Shown here one piece after another: positions 7,789 through 13,835 of a stretch of DNA of 14,029 nt. The stretch is taken from positions 1 through 14,029 of the forward strand of contig CALTZU010000091.1 in NCBI GenBank assembly GCA_943913835.1. Reading direction: 5' to 3'. The position numbers and the translations under genes are program-made. Position 1 is the first letter of the stretch. Each line of letters opens with the position of its first letter. The notes beneath the pieces are model-generated. The model was not told the DNA's origin. It made no database searches and saw only the letters and a list, made by a program, of their open reading frames with translations. The stretch comes from an uncultured Rheinheimera sp. Its GTDB lineage: Bacteria > Pseudomonadota > Gammaproteobacteria > Enterobacterales > Alteromonadaceae.

Positions 7789-9330
7789 ATGTTGACGCAA
7801 GAACTCTCCCGTTTTGATCTGCTGTATTTACAAACCAGAGATTGGCCTGTGAATGAGTTTCATCACTGGGACACTGTGAATTTTTTACCCCTGCCACATG
7901 ACGCAAAACTCAGCCTGTTACAAAGCTTCGCACCAGAATCAGTCGCTATGCTGCTTTGGCGTAAATTGCAATTGTTGTTGCTCGGTGACCATAGTGTTGA
8001 CAGTAAAAAGTTGGTTGAGCTTTTCAGCTCTCTGCCTTTTTTACAGCAGTATCTATTCTACAGCCAATTGATGAGAGCCAATTTTGTGGGGCAGGCATTG
8101 GCGTATGACTACGCTCCGCTTTATCGGCTGATGATGGAAAATTTTTGTCAGCAAAGCCAGGAGTTTTGTCAGGTAAGCCCATTGATTGGCCAGGGTAATG
8201 AAGACATTGTTTTACTCTTGACCAACCAATTTGTGACGGCTCAACATGGTCCTACACTGACTATTTTAAATTATGCCAGTGCGCTGAAAGCTATGGGCAA
8301 GCATCCGGTGGTGATTTGTTGCACTACAGTGGCGAAGTCTGGTCATTATGTTTATCCAATGCCTGCGCCGGTATTTTTCGGGACAGTGCGTAATGAATAT
8401 TTTAAGCCAGATACCTTATTTGATCTGGATACAGGTAAACAGCAGCCTTATGCCGGTGGTTCGGTGGTGAAATGCTGGGATCAGTTGTTTGATTTTATGC
8501 AACTGACACCTATGGACGATTCTGAGCATCTGGTTGATTTGGTTCAGGTGATTAACCAAATAAATCCGCGCTTTATTATCGGTGTTGGTGGATTAAACCC
8601 TGTACTTGAATTCATAGCTCAAAGCAGACCTGTATTAAATGTGCCTTGTGTAACCTCACTGGTCACACCCCTGTATGCCGTCCCTGTGCTGCATCGTGAA
8701 CTAACAGCTCATGATCGCAAGCGGATTGAAACTTTGGCATTGTCCCATCCGGTACTCACCAGTCGCTTGCCGTTCAGACTGCGCAAATTTGATTGTGTAA
8801 AAAGTAGTAAAGTGACAGATGCAGTGATCAACTTTGTTGTGGTTGGCTATCGGCTTGAACATGAAATGCGACCGGACTTTATAAATACCCTGATTGCAAT
8901 TAAACAGCAGTTTCCAAAGTCTGGTTTTGTTTTTATCGGGCCCGATGCAATAGAGGGATTTCCAGCACAGTTAGAGTCTTGCAGTTACTTTAGTGGTCGG
9001 GTCAGTAATGCAATAGAGTTGATCGCCAAATGCCACTTTATGCTCAATCCAAGACGTCAGGGCGGCGGTACTTCAGCTATTGAGGCTTTAAGCCTGGGAA
9101 TTCCTGTGCTAACCGAAGCTTATGGCGATGTATATCAGTATATTGGGGATGACTTTGTGTTCTCGTCTGATCAGCACAGGTTGGAGTTTATTCAGCGTTA
9201 TCTGACTGATGCTGAATTTGAGGCTGCTTTTGTTCAGACTTGTCTTGATGCCGCGGCCAAAGCCACAGATTCATCTGCCATAGTCCAGCCATTATTGCTG
9301 GAGTACGACGCCTACATCTATCAACTTTAA
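7789..9330 (+). CDS. GT-B-type glycosyltransferase-like protein, putative flagellin-modifying
   Basis: A 513-residue protein with no signal peptide or obvious membrane helix, so probably cytoplasmic. Residues 1-135 look helical and match nothing I recognise. Residues about 139-300 resemble an N-terminal Rossmann half of a GT-B fold (EDIVLLLTNQFVTAQHGPT, then a helix and PVVICCTT). Residues about 345-460 form the C-terminal half, with VVGYRLEHEMRPD, FVFIGPD and the donor-site motif NPRRQGGGTSAIEAL (420-434) followed by SLGIPVLTEAYGD. This resembles the EX7E-like nucleotide-sugar loop of glycosyltransferases. The ATG is preceded by AGGAAG. It lies 41 bases after flgL with no promoter seen, ends at a terminator, and stands just before the flagellin array. 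A role in flagellin O-glycosylation is inferred from position only. The sugar, acceptor and exact family are unknown. Confidence 0.8.
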   Translation: MLTQELSRFDLLYLQTRDWPVNEFHHWDTVNFLPLPHDAKLSLLQSFAPESVAMLLWRKLQLLLLGDHSVDSKKLVELFSSLPFLQQYLFYSQLMRANFVGQALAYDYAPLYRLMMENFCQQSQEFCQVSPLIGQGNEDIVLLLTNQFVTAQHGPTLTILNYASALKAMGKHPVVICCTTVAKSGHYVYPMPAPVFFGTVRNEYFKPDTLFDLDTGKQQPYAGGSVVKCWDQLFDFMQLTPMDDSEHLVDLVQVINQINPRFIIGVGGLNPVLEFIAQSRPVLNVPCVTSLVTPLYAVPVLHRELTAHDRKRIETLALSHPVLTSRLPFRLRKFDCVKSSKVTDAVINFVVVGYRLEHEMRPDFINTLIAIKQQFPKSGFVFIGPDAIEGFPAQLESCSYFSGRVSNAIELIAKCHFMLNPRRQGGGTSAIEALSLGIPVLTEAYGDVYQYIGDDFVFSSDQHRLEFIQRYLTDAEFEAAFVQTCLDAAAKATDSSAIVQPLLLEYDAYIYQL

Positions 9331-9333
9331 GCT

Positions 9334-9370
9334 AAACAGGAAGGGGCGGCTTTGGCCGCCCTCTCTGTTT
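9334..9370 (+). terminator. Terminator after the glycosyltransferase gene
   Basis: GGGCGGC (9344-9350), loop TTTG, GCCGCCC (9355-9361) form a seven-bp GC stem. The flanks AAACAG (9334-9339) and CTGTTT (9365-9370) can extend the stem. The trailing tract is pyrimidine-rich (CTCTCTGTTTCTCTC) rather than a clean U run, so termination may be partial. This stem closes the flg-glycosyltransferase transcript. The rest of the 311-base gap up to fla1 is AT-rich and holds two sigma28 promoters. I see no gene in it. Confidence 0.7.
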
Positions 9371-9447
9371 CTCTCAGCTATTGCTGCCTGAATTCTGCAC
9401 GAACTTCCATATTTTCACTCATTTGATGATTAAATAAGCATTTAAAC

Positions 9448-9474
9448 TAAAGTTATGAAGTTGACTGCCGATAC
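9448..9474 (+). promoter_or_regulatory. Distal sigma28 (FliA) promoter P1 of fla1
   Basis: TAAAG (9448-9452), 14-base spacer, GCCGATAC (9467-9474). This is near the enteric FliA consensus. The spacer word GAAGT and a GCCAAA placed eight bases after the -10 (9483-9488) are shared at identical positions with the fla4 promoter, which indicates common ancestry. The start would be near 9481, leaving about a 160-base leader that runs through P2. Confidence 0.85.
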
Positions 9475-9550
9475 TATAGTTAGCCAAAGTAATATCTACA
9501 AAAATACAATCCTCTCATTTATTTTTATTCAATAAAATCAAACAAAATCC

Positions 9551-9577
9551 TAAAGAAAAATCTTCTGATGTCGATAC
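9551..9577 (+). promoter_or_regulatory. Proximal sigma28 (FliA) promoter P2 of fla1
   Basis: TAAAG (9551-9555), 14-base spacer, GTCGATAC (9570-9577), followed by AGTA. The same TAAAGAAA...GTCGATACAGTA pattern precedes fla2, so P2 and the fla2 promoter are sisters. The start would be near 9584, giving a leader of about 58 bases. Confidence 0.8.
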
Positions 9578-9641
9578 AGTAATTAAGCAGGGAACAAAAA
9601 AATAAATACTCTGCAAAATAAAAAACTCAGGAGAAATACAA

Positions 9642-10472
9642 ATGGCTTTATTCGTTAATACTAACGTTTCGGCGTTAAATGCCCAAAGGCAACTAATAAA
9701 CTCTGGTAAAGGCTTAGATACAGCGTTTCAACGTTTATCTTCAGGCTACCGTATCAATAGTGCTGCAGATGATGCTGCAGGCTTACAAATCAGTAACCGC
9801 TTGACTGCACAAATTCAAGGTCTGGATCAAGCGATACGAAATGCAAATGATGGTATTTCATTATCCCAGGTTGCTGAAGGCGCCATGGATGAAATCACCA
9901 ATGCGTTGCAGCGGATCCGTGTGCTTGCCGTGCAGTCTCAAAACGGTATCAACAGCTCAGCAGATCGTATAGCTCTGCAAAAAGAAGTATCGGCATTAAA
10001 GGCTGAAATTAGCCGGATTGCGGTGACCACTCAGTTTGGTGGTGTGAAGTTACTAGATGGAAAATATTCGTCTACTTTCCTGGTAGGCGCCAATGCTGGT
10101 CAGACCATTAGCGTCAATATCTCCAGGACAGGTGGCGGTTTTGGTTCGTCAGGATTGGGTATCGCAGGCTTAAGTATCAGTAGCTTAGCTGGTGCATCCA
10201 GAGCTCTGGCAAGCATAGACAGCGCCATTAACGTGATTGACTCGAAGCGGGCAGACTTAGGTGCTATTCAAAACCGATTCCAGTCTACCATCCGTAACTT
10301 GTCGAACATTGTTGAAAACATTTCGGCAGCGCGCAGCCGGATCAAGGATACCGACTTCGCAAAAGAGACAGCTGATTTAACGCGTTCTCAGATCCTGCAA
10401 CAGGCAAGTACAACTATCCTGTCACAGGCTAATCAGAGACCGCAGGCAGCATTGTCCTTATTACAAGGTTAA
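9642..10472 (+). CDS. Flagellin (first of four, fla1)
   Basis: Filament subunit, secreted by the flagellar type III system. It has 276 residues with only the conserved D0/D1 core. The N-terminal half is about 1-140 (MALFVNTNVSALNAQRQL, SSGYRINSAADDAAGLQISN). A short Gly/Ser-rich connection (about 161-185, RTGGGFGSSGLG) takes the place of D2/D3. The C-terminal half runs to NQRPQAALSLLQG. QRIRVLAVQ (90-98) is the D1 segment equivalent to the TLR5 site of enteric flagellins. There is no cysteine. The ribosome binding site is AGGAG (9629-9633), eight bases before ATG. Six of 18 arginines use CGT. It has two sigma28 promoters upstream and its own terminator downstream. Confidence 0.96.
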   Translation: MALFVNTNVSALNAQRQLINSGKGLDTAFQRLSSGYRINSAADDAAGLQISNRLTAQIQGLDQAIRNANDGISLSQVAEGAMDEITNALQRIRVLAVQSQNGINSSADRIALQKEVSALKAEISRIAVTTQFGGVKLLDGKYSSTFLVGANAGQTISVNISRTGGGFGSSGLGIAGLSISSLAGASRALASIDSAINVIDSKRADLGAIQNRFQSTIRNLSNIVENISAARSRIKDTDFAKETADLTRSQILQQASTTILSQANQRPQAALSLLQG

Positions 10473-10536
10473 TTATTCGACAATAACTATTATATTGAAT
10501 CGATCTTTAGTACGACTCCTGAGCTTTATGCTCTTT

Positions 10537-10567
10537 GGCCATACGGCGTTGCTGTATGGCCTTTTTT
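10537..10567 (+). terminator. Rho-independent terminator of fla1
   Basis: GGCCATAC (10537-10544) pairs with GTATGGCC (10554-10561). The stem can grow inward by three pairs (GGC with GCT, one of them G-U), leaving a three-base loop. Six T follow directly (10562-10567). It lies 65 bases after the fla1 stop and before the fla2 promoter, so fla1 should be monocistronic. Confidence 0.92.
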
Positions 10568-10617
10568 ATTTGTACCTATAGGTGGAATGTTTATTTTCAT
10601 TTGTTTTAAAAAATTGC

Positions 10618-10644
10618 TAAAGAAATAATATTGTTTGTCGATAC
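10618..10644 (+). promoter_or_regulatory. Sigma28 (FliA) promoter of fla2
   Basis: TAAAG (10618-10622), 14-base spacer, GTCGATAC (10637-10644). The second -10 base is T instead of the consensus C, as in fla1 P2, which may make it weaker than the GCCGATAC promoters. The start is expected near 10651, about 69 bases before fla2. Confidence 0.82.
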
Positions 10645-10719
10645 AGTATATGAGTGGATTAGATTAAATATAAAATGACGTATCCACTTTTCATTCAATA
10701 AACGCTCAGGAGAAAGGTT

Positions 10720-11550
10720 ATGGCGTTATTTGTAAATACTAATGTCTCGGCGCTGAATGCGCAGAGGCAACTAATAAACTCGGGTAAAACCCTGGATACA
10801 TCTTTTCAACGACTTTCGTCTGGTTTTCGCATCAATAGCGCAGCAGACGACGCGGCTGGTTTGCAGATCAGCAACCGCCTGACCTCCCAGATACAGGGTT
10901 TGGATCAGGCGATCAGAAACGCCAATGACGGCATTTCGTTATCCCAGGTGGCAGAAGGGGCCATGGATGAGATTACTAATGCGTTGCAGCGAATCAGGGT
11001 CTTAGCTGTGCAGTCGCAGAACGGTATTAACAGTTCTGCAGATCGTGTAGCGCTGCAAAAAGAAGTATCAGCGTTAAAGACGGAAATCAGCAGGATCGCG
11101 ACCACTACGCAGTTTGGTGGCGTGAAATTGTTAGACGGCAAATATTCATCGACTTTCCTGGTGGGCGCCAATGCAGGCCAGACCATCAGTGTGAATATCT
11201 CAAGAGCCGGTGGTGGATTTGGGTCTTCTGGATTAGGCATAGCGGGCTTAAGTATTAGCAGTTTAGCTGGCGCCTCCAGGGCTCTTTCCCAAATCGACAG
11301 TGCGATCAATATCATCGACTCCAAGCGAGCCGACCTGGGTGCGATTCAAAACCGTTTCCAGTCAACGATCCGCAACTTGTCGAACATAGTGGAAAACATT
11401 TCGGCAGCAAGAAGCCGGATTAAAGATACAGATTTTGCGAAAGAAACGGCTGAGTTGACTCGCTCGCAGATATTACAGCAGGCCAGTACCACCATCTTAT
11501 CGCAGGCAAACCAAAGACCTCAGGCTGCGTTGTCCTTGTTAGGAGGCTAA
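10720..11550 (+). CDS. Flagellin (second of four, fla2)
   Basis: A 276-residue, D0/D1-only flagellin, about 95% identical to fla1 (changes include G24T, Y36F, V128T, T163A, S191Q, Q275G). The CTCAGGAGAAA ribosome binding region (AGGAG at 10708-10712) is shared with fla1. Codon choice is poor for a major structural protein: only 2 of 18 arginines use CGT, and many are AGG, AGA or CGA. Five of the first ten codons differ from fla1 without changing an amino acid. No clear terminator follows, so transcripts may run on into the structured spacer and fla3. Confidence 0.96.
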   Translation: MALFVNTNVSALNAQRQLINSGKTLDTSFQRLSSGFRINSAADDAAGLQISNRLTSQIQGLDQAIRNANDGISLSQVAEGAMDEITNALQRIRVLAVQSQNGINSSADRVALQKEVSALKTEISRIATTTQFGGVKLLDGKYSSTFLVGANAGQTISVNISRAGGGFGSSGLGIAGLSISSLAGASRALSQIDSAINIIDSKRADLGAIQNRFQSTIRNLSNIVENISAARSRIKDTDFAKETAELTRSQILQQASTTILSQANQRPQAALSLLGG

Positions 11551-11562
11551 CCAGGCAACACC

Positions 11563-11598
11563 AGACTTTTAAAGTCTACAGACTGAAGTCATCCGGTA
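11563..11598 (+). promoter_or_regulatory. Degenerate sigma28-like promoter upstream of fla3
   Basis: TAAAG (11570-11574) is the centre of a 15-bp inverted repeat, AGACTTT-T-AAAGTCT. The words TAAAGTC and CTGAAGTCA are shared with the fla4 promoter, but six bases are inserted between them. The -10-like TCCGGTA (11592-11598) is only 5/7 to GCCGATA and is 17 instead of 14 bases from TAAAG. It reads as a relic of a FliA promoter and is probably weak or inactive. Confidence 0.5.
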
Positions 11599-11676
11599 GG
11601 AGATGCCAAGGGGCAACTGCTACGGATACGAAACAAATAGCACTGGATCAGGAAGGCATTGGGCGCCTGATCCGTA
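11591..11676 (+). other. Structured leader RNA candidate in the fla2-fla3 spacer
   Basis: Hairpin A is ATCC-g-GTAG (11591-11599) with CTACGGAT (11620-11627), and has an inner stem TGCC/GGCA (11604-11607, 11612-11615) with loop AAGG. Hairpin B is GGATCAGG (11645-11652) with CCTGATCC (11666-11673). A third pairing, TACGGAT (11621-11627) with ATCCGTA (11670-11676), excludes parts of both A and B. Such competing pairings are typical of switching leaders, but I recognise no known riboswitch class. It could simply stabilise or process the fla2 3' end. Folding energies were not computed. Confidence 0.45.
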
Positions 11677-11750
11677 CGACTAACTTTATGGCACTGCTCT
11701 GACGCACCTATAGCGAGGAGCTCCTGCCAAAGGAAAAAAGGAAAGGCTTT

Positions 11751-11780
11751 ATGGCTACTTATTTAATAACCGGAGGATGA
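11751..11780 (+). CDS. Possible nine-codon upstream ORF before fla3
   Basis: This small frame would encode MATYLITGG. It has a purine-rich ribosome binding region (AAGGAAAGG, 11738-11746). Its last two Gly codons, GGA GGA, are themselves the ribosome binding site of fla3. Its TGA ends four bases before the fla3 ATG, so translation of the two could be coupled. It is short enough to arise by chance, and its peptide resembles nothing I know. Confidence 0.35.
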   Translation: MATYLITGG

Positions 11781-11784
11781 CACC

Positions 11785-12612
11785 ATGTCATTATATGTCA
11801 ATACCAACGTATCAGCGATCAATGCACAACGTCAGTTACTAACATCTGGCAATTCATTGGATACGGCGTTTAAACGTTTATCATCAGGTTTTCGTATCAA
11901 CAGCGCAGCTGATGATGCGGCGGGTTTACAGATCAGTAACCGTTTGTCGAGCCAAATCAACGGCTTGAACCAGGCCATTAGCAATGCCAACGATGGTATT
12001 TCTCTGGCTCAGACGGCGGAAGGTGCGATGGATGAGATTACCAACTCTCTACAGCGTATCCGGGTACTGGCGGTACAGTCGCAAAATGGTATTAATAGTT
12101 CAGCAGACAGGGTTGCGTTGCAAAAAGAAGTATCAGCGCTGAAAACGGAAATCAGCCGTATTGCAACAACAACTCAGTTCGGAGGATTAAAGCTTCTGGA
12201 CGGTAAGTTCTCCGCCAAGTTCCTGGTAGGGGCTAATGCAGGACAAAATATCAGCGTGAACTTATCACGCACTGGTGGTGGTTTCGGTTCGTCAGGTTTG
12301 GGTATCAATAAGCTGTCGATCTCAAGCGTGGCAGGTGCTTCAAGAGCTATAGCTCAAATCGATAGTGCAATTAAAACTATCGACAGCACAAGGGCGGATC
12401 TGGGTGCTTTACAAAACCGGTTCCAATCGACTATCCGTAACCTGAGTAACATTGTAGAAAACGTTTCAGCAGCACGCAGTCGGATCAGAGACACTGATTT
12501 TGCTAAAGAAACCGCTGAGTTGACACGTTCGCAGATTATGCAGCAGGCCAGTACTACTATACTGACGCAGGCAAACCAGCGACCACAGGCAGCCTTGTCA
12601 CTGTTAGGTTAA
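11785..12612 (+). CDS. Flagellin (third of four, fla3)
   Basis: A 275-residue flagellin with D0/D1 core only. It opens MSLYVNTNVSAINAQRQLLT and ends QRPQAALSLLG, one residue shorter than fla1/fla2. It groups with fla4 (about 86% identity) through GNSLDT, INGLNQAISNAND, FSAKFLVGANAGQ and IKTIDSTRADLGALQ, yet keeps the GGGFGSSGLGI centre of fla1/fla2. GGAGGA lies seven bases before ATG. Eight of 18 arginines use CGT, which is intermediate. No intact sigma28 promoter lies before it, so it may depend on fla2 read-through or another sigma factor. A strong terminator follows. Confidence 0.95.
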   Translation: MSLYVNTNVSAINAQRQLLTSGNSLDTAFKRLSSGFRINSAADDAAGLQISNRLSSQINGLNQAISNANDGISLAQTAEGAMDEITNSLQRIRVLAVQSQNGINSSADRVALQKEVSALKTEISRIATTTQFGGLKLLDGKFSAKFLVGANAGQNISVNLSRTGGGFGSSGLGINKLSISSVAGASRAIAQIDSAIKTIDSTRADLGALQNRFQSTIRNLSNIVENVSAARSRIRDTDFAKETAELTRSQIMQQASTTILTQANQRPQAALSLLG

Positions 12613-12643
12613 GTTTAATAAGTAGCCTTAATGACATGGTAGT

Positions 12644-12702
12644 AAAATGGGGTCAGATCACATTGTTGATGGTTAACAATGTGATCTGACCCCATTTTTT
12701 TT
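12644..12702 (+). terminator. Terminator of fla3 built from a 24-bp perfect palindrome (REP-like)
   Basis: Arms 12644-12667 and 12675-12698 are perfect inverted copies of 24 bases with a seven-base loop (GATGGTT). They contain TGGGGTCAGATCAC and GTGATCTGACCCCA. Eight T follow the GC part of the stem. The A at the start and T at the end make it able to act in both directions. Stem length and the GGGGTCAGA core recall REP-like palindromes linked to RAYT (Y1) transposases in gammaproteobacteria. That link is from memory and unchecked, and no transposase lies in the window. The rest of the 316-base gap to fla4 is AT-rich up to the fla4 promoter and leader. No gene is seen. Confidence 0.9.
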
Positions 12703-12797
12703 GCTTTTTTTAAAATATTTTTTGCATTTAACTTTATGAAAAATAAGGAAATATGAAATTAATTGCCGCTTGATGGAAAAAATTTGCCTTTTTTAAC

Positions 12798-12824
12798 TAA
12801 AGTCCTGAAGTCAGTTGCCGATAC
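12798..12824 (+). promoter_or_regulatory. Sigma28 (FliA) promoter of fla4
   Basis: TAAAG (12798-12802), 14-base spacer, GCCGATAC (12817-12824). It is a sister of fla1 P1: ACTAAAGT, GAAGT and a downstream GCCAAA occupy identical positions. The start is expected near 12831, giving a leader of about 98 bases. Confidence 0.87.
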
Positions 12825-12832
12825 CAAGTTAA

Positions 12833-12905
12833 GCCAAATTGCAGTTTGGCGAGAATTGCGGGGTTCCGCTTAACAAAAAAGGTTGTGTTTCGGGTTTGCA
12901 GACCC
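12833..12905 (+). other. Hairpin-rich 5' leader of fla4
   Basis: Three short stems can form. GCCAAA/TTTGGC (12833-12838, 12845-12850) has loop TTGCAG. GCGG/CCGC (12858-12861, 12866-12869) has loop GGTT. GGGT/ACCC (12892-12895, 12902-12905) again has loop TTGCAG. The first stem would lie almost at the mRNA 5' end, a place where a hairpin slows RNA decay. The AAGGAG ribosome site (12917-12922) stays outside the stems. Confidence 0.5.
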
Positions 12906-12928
12906 TTCGCGACTTTAAGGAGTGACTT

Positions 12929-13756
12929 ATGGCTTTAGCAGTAAACACCAACGTATCCGCGTTAAACGCACAACGTCAATTGTTGACATCGGGCAATTCA
13001 CTGGATACTTCATACAAGCGTTTGTCTTCTGGCTTCCGTATCAATGGCGCTGCTGACGATGCTGCAGGCTTACAAATCAGCAACCGTTTGACAGCTCAGA
13101 TCAATGGTTTAAACCAAGCTATCAGTAACGCTAACGATGGCATTTCAGTGGCTCAGGTTGCTGAAGGTGCGATGGATGAAATTACAACTTCATTACAACG
13201 TATCCGTGTTCTGGCTGTACAATCACAAAATGGTATTAACGGTTCAGCTGACCGGTTAGCATTACAAAAAGAAGTTTCAGCCTTAAAAACTGAAATCAGT
13301 CGTATAGCTCAGAATACCCAGTTTGGTAACATCGACTTACTAAAAGGTAACTTCTCGGCTAAATTCCTTGTTGGTGCTAACGCTGGCCAGACCATCAGCA
13401 TTAACTTATCTGGTGTTAAAGGTGGTTACGGCACGTCAGGTTTAGGCCTGAGTAAGTTATCTGTTTCTTCTGTTGGTGGTGCTTCAGCTGCTATTGCTAG
13501 CATTGACAGTGCAATCAAAACCATTGACTCAACTCGGGCCGATCTGGGTGCGTTGCAAAACCGTTTCCAGTCAACCATCCGTAACTTAAGCAATATCGTT
13601 GAAAACGTTTCAGCTGCACGCAGCCAGATCCGTGATACAGACTTTGCAAAAGAAACAGCAGAACTGACACGGGCACAGATATTGCAACAGGCTAGTACTA
13701 CAATACTGTCTCAGGCTAACACCAGACCTCAAACTGCACTATCCTTATTAGGTTAA
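12929..13756 (+). CDS. Flagellin (fourth of four, fla4), probable major subunit
   Basis: A 275-residue D0/D1 flagellin (MALAVNTNVSALNAQRQLLT ... TRPQTALSLLG). It is the most divergent of the four around residues 127-142 (AQNTQFGNIDLLKGNF) and in the centre (SGVKGGYGTSGLGL). It lacks three arginines the others have (positions 162, 187 and 233). Codons are strongly biased toward those of highly expressed genes: 10 of 15 arginines are CGT, with many GGT, GCT and AAC. The AAGGAG ribosome site is six bases from ATG, and the promoter is near consensus. These signs together point to the main filament subunit. No classic terminator follows, only the flaG palindrome, so read-through into flaG is possible. 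Confidence 0.96.
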   Translation: MALAVNTNVSALNAQRQLLTSGNSLDTSYKRLSSGFRINGAADDAAGLQISNRLTAQINGLNQAISNANDGISVAQVAEGAMDEITTSLQRIRVLAVQSQNGINGSADRLALQKEVSALKTEISRIAQNTQFGNIDLLKGNFSAKFLVGANAGQTISINLSGVKGGYGTSGLGLSKLSVSSVGGASAAIASIDSAIKTIDSTRADLGALQNRFQSTIRNLSNIVENVSAARSQIRDTDFAKETAELTRAQILQQASTTILSQANTRPQTALSLLG

Positions 13757-13783
13757 TAGTGGCCTTTTAGGTGAAGAGCAAAG

Positions 13784-13807
13784 GGTGAATACTTTAAAGT
13801 ATTCACC
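13784..13807 (+). promoter_or_regulatory. 24-bp perfect palindrome overlapping the flaG promoter -35
   Basis: GGTGAATACTTT (13784-13795) is followed directly by its exact inverse, AAAGTATTCACC (13796-13807). The symmetry centre lies inside the TAAAG of the flaG sigma28 promoter. It could bind a dimeric regulator, or form a hairpin at the 3' end of fla4 mRNA. It lacks a U tract, so it is not a standard terminator. Confidence 0.6.
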
Positions 13808-13821
13808 TCGCTTGCCGATAC
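13795..13821 (+). promoter_or_regulatory. Sigma28 (FliA) promoter of flaG
   Basis: TAAAG (13795-13799), 14-base spacer, GCCGATAC (13814-13821). The -10 ends only 14 bases before the flaG ATG, so the start (about 13828) would leave a leader of roughly eight bases, beginning after the GAGG ribosome site at 13823-13826. Confidence 0.83.
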
Positions 13822-13835
13822 AGAGGTAGACATGT

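Larger units (their letters stand above)
9642..13756 (+). repeat. Tandem array of four flagellin genes
   Basis: Four full-length flagellin paralogs lie head to tail. The proteins form two pairs. fla1/fla2 share SGK, QGLDQAIRNAND, KYSSTF and IDSKRADLGAIQ, with 13 differences in 276 by eye. fla3/fla4 share LLTSGNSLDT, INGLNQAISNAND, FSAKF and IKTIDSTRADLGALQ, with about 39 differences in 275. Between paralogs the DNA differs widely at third codon positions, so the copies are old and kept alike by selection on the protein. Confidence 0.9.

Noticed and set aside
11689..11706. Possible sigma54 site (TGGCACTGCTCTGACG) before fla3
   Set aside because: The TGGCAC half is good, but there is no GC at the required 10-base spacing from GG, and sigma54 spacing is strict.
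12847..12861. Possible sigma54 site (TTGGCGAGAATTGC) before fla4
   Set aside because: GG and GC are only eight bases apart, and the site lies within the fla4 leader downstream of a strong sigma28 promoter.
9642..13756. Phase variation by recombination among the four flagellin genes
   Set aside because: Nucleotide divergence at silent sites is high and every copy has its own start and stop, with no invertible repeats or recombinase seen, so there is no direct support.
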